From positions 186,001-250,000 of the forward strand of contig NZ_FNNU01000002.1 of NCBI RefSeq assembly GCF_900106975.1: a DNA stretch of 64,000 nt, in the 5' to 3' direction. The notes below the pieces were generated by a model, which was not told the origin of the DNA, searched no databases, and worked only from the letters and a program-made list of their open reading frames with translations. Position numbers and translations under genes: made by a program. Source of the DNA: Pseudomonas kuykendallii. Its GTDB lineage: Bacteria; Pseudomonadota; Gammaproteobacteria; Pseudomonadales; Pseudomonadaceae. Below, piece after piece: positions 58,770-64,000 of this stretch. Within the stretch, counting starts at the first letter, position 1, and the number at the start of each line of letters is the position of its first letter.

Positions 58770-60350
58770 TTGGTCTCTCATTCCATTGCAGCAGCTTCCT
58801 GGCCCGAAAAGCTTCGCCCGATGCTGCTGGGTTTTGCCTTGTTTACCGCCTTCGGCGCCGCGCAGGTCCAGGCATTCAGCCTCGACGACGTTGGCACGGA
58901 AGCGAAGAATCTGGCCGACAAGGCCTACGAAGCACCGAAGAACAACCTGCCCAAGTCGCTGCGCGACCTCAAGTTCGCCGACTACCAGCAGATTCAGTAC
59001 CGTTCCGACAAGCTGTTCTGGGCCGAGCGCGATACCCCCTTCAAGCTGAGCTTCTATCACCAGGGCATGCAGTTCGACACCCCGGTGAAACTCAACGAAG
59101 TCACCGCCACCAGCGTCCATGAGATCCAGTACGACCCGAACAATTTCAGCTTCGGTTCGCTGCAGCTCGATCACAGCCCGGAAGCGCTGAAGGACCTGGG
59201 CTACGCCGGCTTCCGCGTGCTCTATCCGATCAACAACGCGGACAAGCAGGACGAAGTGATGACCCTGCTCGGTGCCAGCTATTTCCGCGTGATCGGCAAG
59301 GGCCAGACCTACGGCCTGTCCGCGCGCGGCCTGGCCATCGACACCGCGCTACCGTCCGGCGAAGAATTCCCGCGCTTTCGCGAGTTCTGGATCGAGCGTC
59401 CGAAAGCCGGTGACAAGCATCTGGTGATCTACGCGCTGCTCGACTCGCCGCGTGCCACCGGCGCCTATCGCTTCATCCTGCGTCCGGGTGACGACGCGGT
59501 GGTCGACGTGAAGTCGCGGGTCTACCTGCGCGACACCGTCAATCGCATCGGCCTGGCGCCGCTGACCTCGATGTACCTGTTCGGCTCCAACCAGCCATCC
59601 CCGCACCTCAACTACCGCCCGGAACTGCACGACTCCGACGGCCTGGCGATCCACGCCGGTGACGGCGAGTGGCTATGGCGCCCGCTGAACAATCCGAAGC
59701 ACCTCGCCGTCAGCGCCTTCTCGGTCGAGAATCCCAAAGGCTTCGGCCTGCTCCAGCGCGGCCGCGAGTTCGCCCGCTTCGAGGACCTCGACGACCGCTA
59801 CGACCTGCGTCCGAGTGCCTGGATCGAGCCCAAGGGCGACTGGGGCAAAGGCCAGGTGCAACTGGTGGAAATCCCCACGCCGGACGAGACCAACGACAAC
59901 ATCGTCGCCTTCTGGACCCCGGCGGAACTGCCCGCGAACGGCGAGCCGCTGGAACTGGACTATCGCCAGCACTGGACGCTGAACGAGCCGGCGCTGCATG
60001 CGCAGGACAGCGCCTGGGTCGCCCAGACCCGCCGCTCCACCGGCGACGTCAAGCAATCCAACCTGATCCGTCAGGCCGACGGCAGCATCGCCCTGCTGGT
60101 CGACTTCGTCGGCCCGGCGCTGGCAGCTCGCCCCGAGGGCGAGCCGCTGAGCAGCCAGGTCAGCGTCGGCGACAACGGCGAGCTGGTCGAGAACAGCCTG
60201 CGCTACAACGCGGTGACCAAGGGCCGGCGCCTGACCCTGCGCTTCAAGGTCAAGGACCCGACGCTGCCGGTGGAAATACGTGCCGCGCTGGTCGATGGCG
60301 AGCGCACCCTCAGCGAAACCTGGAGCTACCAGTTGCCCGCCGATGAATAA
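58770..60350 (+). CDS. opgG: Glucan biosynthesis protein OpgG
   Basis: A 526-aa periplasmic protein for osmoregulated periplasmic glucans, acting with OpgH. The signal-like part (~18-36, [18 protein letters not shown]) is followed by [61 protein letters not shown], and [15 protein letters not shown]. The start is most likely TTG 58770 with AAGGGGA 6 bases before it; the next in-frame ATG is inside the signal. opgH overlaps its stop by 8 bases. Confidence 0.96.
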   Translation: MVSHSIAAASWPEKLRPMLLGFALFTAFGAAQVQAFSLDDVGTEAKNLADKAYEAPKNNLPKSLRDLKFADYQQIQYRSDKLFWAERDTPFKLSFYHQGMQFDTPVKLNEVTATSVHEIQYDPNNFSFGSLQLDHSPEALKDLGYAGFRVLYPINNADKQDEVMTLLGASYFRVIGKGQTYGLSARGLAIDTALPSGEEFPRFREFWIERPKAGDKHLVIYALLDSPRATGAYRFILRPGDDAVVDVKSRVYLRDTVNRIGLAPLTSMYLFGSNQPSPHLNYRPELHDSDGLAIHAGDGEWLWRPLNNPKHLAVSAFSVENPKGFGLLQRGREFARFEDLDDRYDLRPSAWIEPKGDWGKGQVQLVEIPTPDETNDNIVAFWTPAELPANGEPLELDYRQHWTLNEPALHAQDSAWVAQTRRSTGDVKQSNLIRQADGSIALLVDFVGPALAARPEGEPLSSQVSVGDNGELVENSLRYNAVTKGRRLTLRFKVKDPTLPVEIRAALVDGERTLSETWSYQLPADE

Positions 60351-62910
60351 ACCCCATGAAAGCGCCTCGCCCGCCGAGGCCTACCGGCACCATCTGGGAC
60401 TGTCCGCCGAGGACGGTGATCTTGCCTCTGCGGACGACATCGACGTGCTGCTCGGCGGGCTGGCCACGCGGGGACGCGTGAACGGCGCCACCGGCGAAGC
60501 CGCGCTGGACTCGGTCGGCCGTCGCCTGGAGCTGGCCTGGCCGGATCTGCGCGACAGCGATGTGATCGGCGTCGACGCCGGGCAGCGGGTCTGCCTCAAG
60601 GCGACTCCGCCGGTGCGGCGTACCCGCATGCTGCCCGAACCCTGGATGACCAACCCGCTGGTGCGCGGGTGGCGCAAGCTGTTCGGCGCGCCGCCCAAGC
60701 GCCTGCGTCCGCCCGCCGAGGCCGACGAGTACGCGCACTGGCGCACCGTCGGTGCCTGGCGGCGGATGATCCTGCTGATCCTGATGCTGGCGCAGACCGT
60801 GGTCGCGACCTGGTACATGAAGCAGGTGCTGCCGTACCAGGGCTGGGGCATGGTCGACCTGCAGGAAGTCTTCCAGCAGGGCTGGCTCGCCTCGATCCGC
60901 CAGGTCCTGCCCTATGTCGTGCAGACCAGCATCCTGCTGCTCTTCGCGCTGCTCTGCTGCTGGGTCTCGGCAGGTTTCTGGACCGCGCTGATGGGCTTCC
61001 TGCAACTGCTCACCGGGCGCGACAAGTACAGCATCTCGGCCAGCTCCACCGGCGAGGAGCCGATCGACCCGCAGGCGCGTACCGCGCTGGTCATGCCGAT
61101 CGCCAACGAGGACGTGCCGCGCGTCTTCGCCGGTCTTCGCGCAACCTACGAATCGCTGGCCGCCACCGGGCAGCTGGAGCACTTCGACTTCTTCGTGCTC
61201 AGCGACAGCAACCAGCCGGACGTCTGCGTCGCCGAGCAGAACGCCTGGCTCGACCTGTGCCGCGAGGTGAAGGGCTTCGGCCACATCTTCTACCGCCGCC
61301 GGCGGCGCCGCGTGAAGCGCAAGAGCGGCAACATCGACGACTTCTGCCGCCGCTGGGGCAGCGACTACCGCTACATGGTGGTGCTCGACGCCGACAGCGT
61401 GATGAGTGGCGAATGCCTGGTGCGCCTGACCCAGCTGATGGAGGCCAATCCGCGCGCGGGGATCATCCAGACCGCGCCCAAGGCGTCCGGCATGGACACT
61501 CTCTATGCGCGCATGCAGCAGTACGCGACGCGCGTCTACGGCCCGCTGTTCACCGCCGGCCTGCATTTCTGGCAGCTCGGCGAATCGCATTACTGGGGCC
61601 ATAACGCGATCATCCGCATGCAGCCGTTCATCGAGCACTGCGCGCTGGCGCCGTTGCCTGGCACCGGCTCCTTCGCCGGGGCGATCCTCTCCCACGACTT
61701 CGTCGAGGCGGCGCTGATGCGGCGTGCCGGCTGGGGCGTGTGGATCGCCTACGACCTGCCCGGCAGCTACGAGGAACTGCCGCCGAACCTGCTGGACGAG
61801 CTCAAGCGCGACCGCCGCTGGTGCCACGGCAACCTGATGAACTTCCGCCTGTTCCTGGTCAAGGGCATGCACCCGGTGCACCGCGCGGTGTTCCTCACCG
61901 GGGTGATGTCCTACCTGTCGGCGCCGCTGTGGTTCCTCTTCCTGGTGCTGTCCACCGCGCTGCTGGCGATCCACCAGTTGCTCGAGCCGCAGTACTTCCT
62001 ACAGCCGGGCCAGCTGTTCCCGGTGTGGCCGCGCTGGCGTCCGGAGGAGGCCATCGCGCTGTTCTCCACCACGCTGCTGATGTTGTTCCTGCCCAAGCTG
62101 CTCAGTGTGATGCTGATCTGGTTCCAGGGCGCGCGGGAGTACGGTGGCAAGTTCAAGGTGACGGTGTCGATGCTGCTGGAGATGTTCTTCTCCATGCTGC
62201 TGGCGCCGGTGCGCATGCTCTACCACACGATTTTCGTGACGGCGGCGTTCCTCGGCTGGTCGGTGCAGTGGAATTCACCGCAGCGTGACGACGACGCCAC
62301 GCCGTGGAGCGAAGCGATCCGTCGCCACGGCATGCAGACGCTGCTCGGCGCCGCCTGGACGGCGCTGGTCGCCTGGCTGAACCCGCAGTTCCTCTGGTGG
62401 CTGTCGCCGATCGTGCTGTCGTTGATGCTGTCGATTCCGGTCTCGGTGCTTTCCAGCCGTTCGCGTCCGGGTATCGCCACGCGCCGCGCGAAGCTGTTCG
62501 TGATCCCCGAGGAGAGCAACACGCCGCGCGAGCTGAGCGCCACCGACGAGTACACCCAGCTCAACCGCGACAACCAGTTGAAGGACGGCTTCCGCAAAGC
62601 GGTGGTCGATCCCTCGTTGAACGCGCTGGCCTGTGCGCTGGGAACCGCTCGACATGGCCACAGCGAGATCATCGAGCGGCAGCGTCAGCAGCAGATCGAG
62701 CGAGCCCTCAGCGAAGGGCCGAAGGCTCTGGACGGTGCACGCAAGATGTTCCTGCTCAGCGACCCGGTCGCGCTGTCGCGCCTGCATGCGCAGGTCTGGC
62801 GCAACGGCGTGGCACCCTGGCTGGCCGGTTGGGAAAAACTCCCCGCCGCCTCGGCCAACCCGCCAACGGGCACCCTCCAGGCCGACGGGCTTCCCCAGCC
62901 CGCGGTCTGA
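60343..62910 (+). CDS. opgH: Glucans biosynthesis glucosyltransferase OpgH
   Basis: An 855-aa inner-membrane glucosyltransferase (GT2) making the linear beta-1,2-glucan backbone from UDP-glucose. Helices near ~140-165 and ~190-215 precede the catalytic domain with [41 protein letters not shown], the RDRRWCHGN motif, and then five or six helices between ~520 and ~700. The start overlaps opgG. A hairpin lies 8 bases after its stop. Confidence 0.97.
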   Translation: MNKPHESASPAEAYRHHLGLSAEDGDLASADDIDVLLGGLATRGRVNGATGEAALDSVGRRLELAWPDLRDSDVIGVDAGQRVCLKATPPVRRTRMLPEPWMTNPLVRGWRKLFGAPPKRLRPPAEADEYAHWRTVGAWRRMILLILMLAQTVVATWYMKQVLPYQGWGMVDLQEVFQQGWLASIRQVLPYVVQTSILLLFALLCCWVSAGFWTALMGFLQLLTGRDKYSISASSTGEEPIDPQARTALVMPIANEDVPRVFAGLRATYESLAATGQLEHFDFFVLSDSNQPDVCVAEQNAWLDLCREVKGFGHIFYRRRRRRVKRKSGNIDDFCRRWGSDYRYMVVLDADSVMSGECLVRLTQLMEANPRAGIIQTAPKASGMDTLYARMQQYATRVYGPLFTAGLHFWQLGESHYWGHNAIIRMQPFIEHCALAPLPGTGSFAGAILSHDFVEAALMRRAGWGVWIAYDLPGSYEELPPNLLDELKRDRRWCHGNLMNFRLFLVKGMHPVHRAVFLTGVMSYLSAPLWFLFLVLSTALLAIHQLLEPQYFLQPGQLFPVWPRWRPEEAIALFSTTLLMLFLPKLLSVMLIWFQGAREYGGKFKVTVSMLLEMFFSMLLAPVRMLYHTIFVTAAFLGWSVQWNSPQRDDDATPWSEAIRRHGMQTLLGAAWTALVAWLNPQFLWWLSPIVLSLMLSIPVSVLSSRSRPGIATRRAKLFVIPEESNTPRELSATDEYTQLNRDNQLKDGFRKAVVDPSLNALACALGTARHGHSEIIERQRQQQIERALSEGPKALDGARKMFLLSDPVALSRLHAQVWRNGVAPWLAGWEKLPAASANPPTGTLQADGLPQPAV

Positions 62911-62917
62911 AACCGAA

Positions 62918-62943
62918 GCGGCGATGCGTGATCGCATCGCCGC
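62918..62943. terminator. Hairpin between convergent opgH and UPF0158 genes
   Basis: Perfect 11-bp stem GCGGCGATGCG/CGCATCGCCGC with a TGAT loop. No T run is present, so it may only stabilise the ends or act with Rho. Confidence 0.35.
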
Positions 62944-62960
62944 CCGGTTCCTCGACGGTT

Positions 62961-63434
62961 TCAGGCCCTCAGTAGACGCCGGCGGATGCCTTCGGGCATG
63001 GACGAATCCGCCGCCGTTTCCGCGGCCGGCTCCAGTCCCAGTTCCATCAGCCAGTTCAGCGCCAGCTCGTGCAGCCGGGCCTTTTCGTAGATCGGCCAGG
63101 CTCGGCGTGCAGCGGGAAACTGCTCCAGCTCGTAGCCGAAGGTGCGCAGCGGCCGGCGGCTCTGCAGGGCCGCCGCCAGCAGCGGATGGGCATGCGGGTC
63201 GTGCAGGTCGAAGAGGAATGCCTCGCGCATGTCGATGCGGTCGGCGGTGTCCAGCGGCGGGATGCCGGCATAGCGCTCGGGATCGCTTTCCAGCTGGTGG
63301 AGGGTCTGCGCGTCGGGGTCGTCGGCATCCAGTGAGATGAACTGGCCGCTGTGCAGATCGAGGTAGTGCTCGAGGGGGCCCGGATCGTCCAGTGCGCGTT
63401 CCAGGCGGTGCATGTCGATGGTCAATACGCGCAT
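62961..63434 (-). CDS. UPF0158 family protein
   Basis: A 157-aa soluble protein of UPF0158. It starts MRVLTIDMHRLERALDDP, then HYLDLHSGQFISLD, ERYAGIPPLDTADR, MREAFLFDLHDPHAH and REKAR-type helices near YEKARLHELALNWLMELGLEP. AGGAGG 8 bases upstream supports ATG 63434. The function of the family is unknown. It is convergent with opgH and lies near a chemoreceptor gene. Confidence 0.85.
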   Translation of the reverse strand: MRVLTIDMHRLERALDDPGPLEHYLDLHSGQFISLDADDPDAQTLHQLESDPERYAGIPPLDTADRIDMREAFLFDLHDPHAHPLLAAALQSRRPLRTFGYELEQFPAARRAWPIYEKARLHELALNWLMELGLEPAAETAADSSMPEGIRRRLLRA

Positions 63435-63525
63435 ATCGTCGGCCTCCTGGGGTTTCCACCCGCAGTAGACCATAGTCACGGCCACCCGTGCGGCGCCCTT
63501 CGCGCGGGCGCCGACGACGGGGCGA

Positions 63526-64000
63526 TCAGGTCCGGAAGCGCGCCACCCGTTGTTGCAGTTCGGCGCCCAGGCGGGCCAGCTCGACGCTCGAGGCCGCGGT
63601 TTCCTCGCTGGACGAGGCGGTCTGCTCGGAGATGTCGCGCACGTTGATCACGCTGCGGTTGATCTCCTCGGCGACCACGCCCTGCTGTTCGGCCGCGGCG
63701 GCGATCTGCTGATTCATCGCCTGGATGGTCGACACCGCCCGGGCGATGTCGCCGAGACGGCTGCCGGCGCTGCGGGTCAGCTCGACCGTGCTTTCGGTCA
63801 GCGCCCGGCTGCTGTCCATCAGGCTGGCGGCGCGCTGGGTGCCGCTCTGCAGGCCCGCGATCAGCTCCTCTATCTCCTCGGTGGATTTCTGCGTGCGTTG
63901 CGCCAGGCCGCGTACTTCGTCGGCGACCACGGCGAAACCGCGTCCGGCGTCCCCGGCACGGGCGGCCTCGATGGCGGCGTTGAGCGCCAGTAGGTTGGTC
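63526..64000 (-). CDS. Methyl-accepting chemotaxis protein, C-terminal part (cut by window edge)
   Basis: The last ~157 residues of a chemoreceptor signalling domain; the N-terminus is outside the window. The hairpin tip end reads [37 protein letters not shown], the region that contacts CheA and CheW. The methylation helix after it has [15 protein letters not shown], and the C-terminus is [11 protein letters not shown] without a CheR-docking pentapeptide. It would be an inner-membrane receptor; its ligand cannot be told from this part. Confidence 0.95.
   Translation of the reverse strand, partial: TNLLALNAAIEAARAGDAGRGFAVVADEVRGLAQRTQKSTEEIEELIAGLQSGTQRAASLMDSSRALTESTVELTRSAGSRLGDIARAVSTIQAMNQQIAAAAEQQGVVAEEINRSVINVRDISEQTASSSEETAASSVELARLGAELQQRVARFRT

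Noticed and set aside
62918-62943. Strong bidirectional terminator after opgH
   Set aside because: The 11-bp hairpin is perfect but lacks a T run on either strand; it is kept only as a low-confidence hairpin.

Overview
The window is a GC-rich piece of a Pseudomonas chromosome. Gene families, start signals and gene order (mutY-yggX, hisBHAF, gpmI-secB, fba-pgk-epd-tkt, metK, opgGH) all fit the genus, and many blocks resemble the P. aeruginosa group. No rRNA, phage, CRISPR or intact IS was seen. There is one tRNA, for Phe.

Layout. 1-2.2 kb: a polar amino acid ABC transporter (ATPase and the start of its binding protein) behind a 21-bp-periodic array of ArgR-type half-sites, then a small exported protein and tRNA-Phe. 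2.3-9 kb: yggX, mutY and asmA in one overlapping unit, an FAD oxidoreductase and an OFA-family MFS transporter. 9.2-14.2 kb: histidine operon genes hisB, hisH, a DUF2164 gene, hisA and hisF, then two tandem paralogous periplasmic binding proteins. 14.2-20.9 kb: envelope and central functions (YibQ-like deacetylase, CtpA, EnvC, GpmI, a YibN-like rhodanese, GrxC, SecB). A 147-bp element with perfect 14-bp inverted ends lies between gpmI and envC.

20.9-27.5 kb: a Pmp3-like peptide, then a tight four-gene signalling unit: a CHASE3-GAF hybrid kinase with three receivers, CheR, a receiver-less CheB, and a receiver-kinase. No CheA, CheW or MCP accompanies it. 27.6-31.3 kb: a small exported protein, a cysteine-cluster protein, glycogen phosphorylase and a small protein. 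31.6-37.8 kb: a sugar-phosphate block on the minus strand (fba, two lipoproteins, pgk, epd, tkt). 38-42.4 kb: a TDT transporter divergent from a LysR regulator, then an ArsR-methyltransferase fusion (SahR-like) and metK behind a perfect 11-bp inverted repeat. 42.7-45.6 kb: fbp, DUF924, two lipoproteins and a DUF2141 protein.

45.6-54.2 kb is the most unusual part: two convergent operons that together look like an acyl or polyketide natural-product system. The plus operon encodes a DarA-like flavodoxin-fold protein, a DarB-like KASIII, an unknown protein and a BtrH-type protein. The minus operon encodes a hotdog dehydratase, an ABC exporter, an acyl carrier protein, an active ketosynthase and a ketosynthase-like partner without a nucleophile. 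A membrane methyltransferase sits next to it. 54.4-64 kb: proline iminopeptidase, a dtd gene with an apparent 1-bp deletion, a complete amino acid ABC transporter, opgGH for periplasmic glucans, a UPF0158 protein, and the C-terminus of a methyl-accepting chemotaxis protein.
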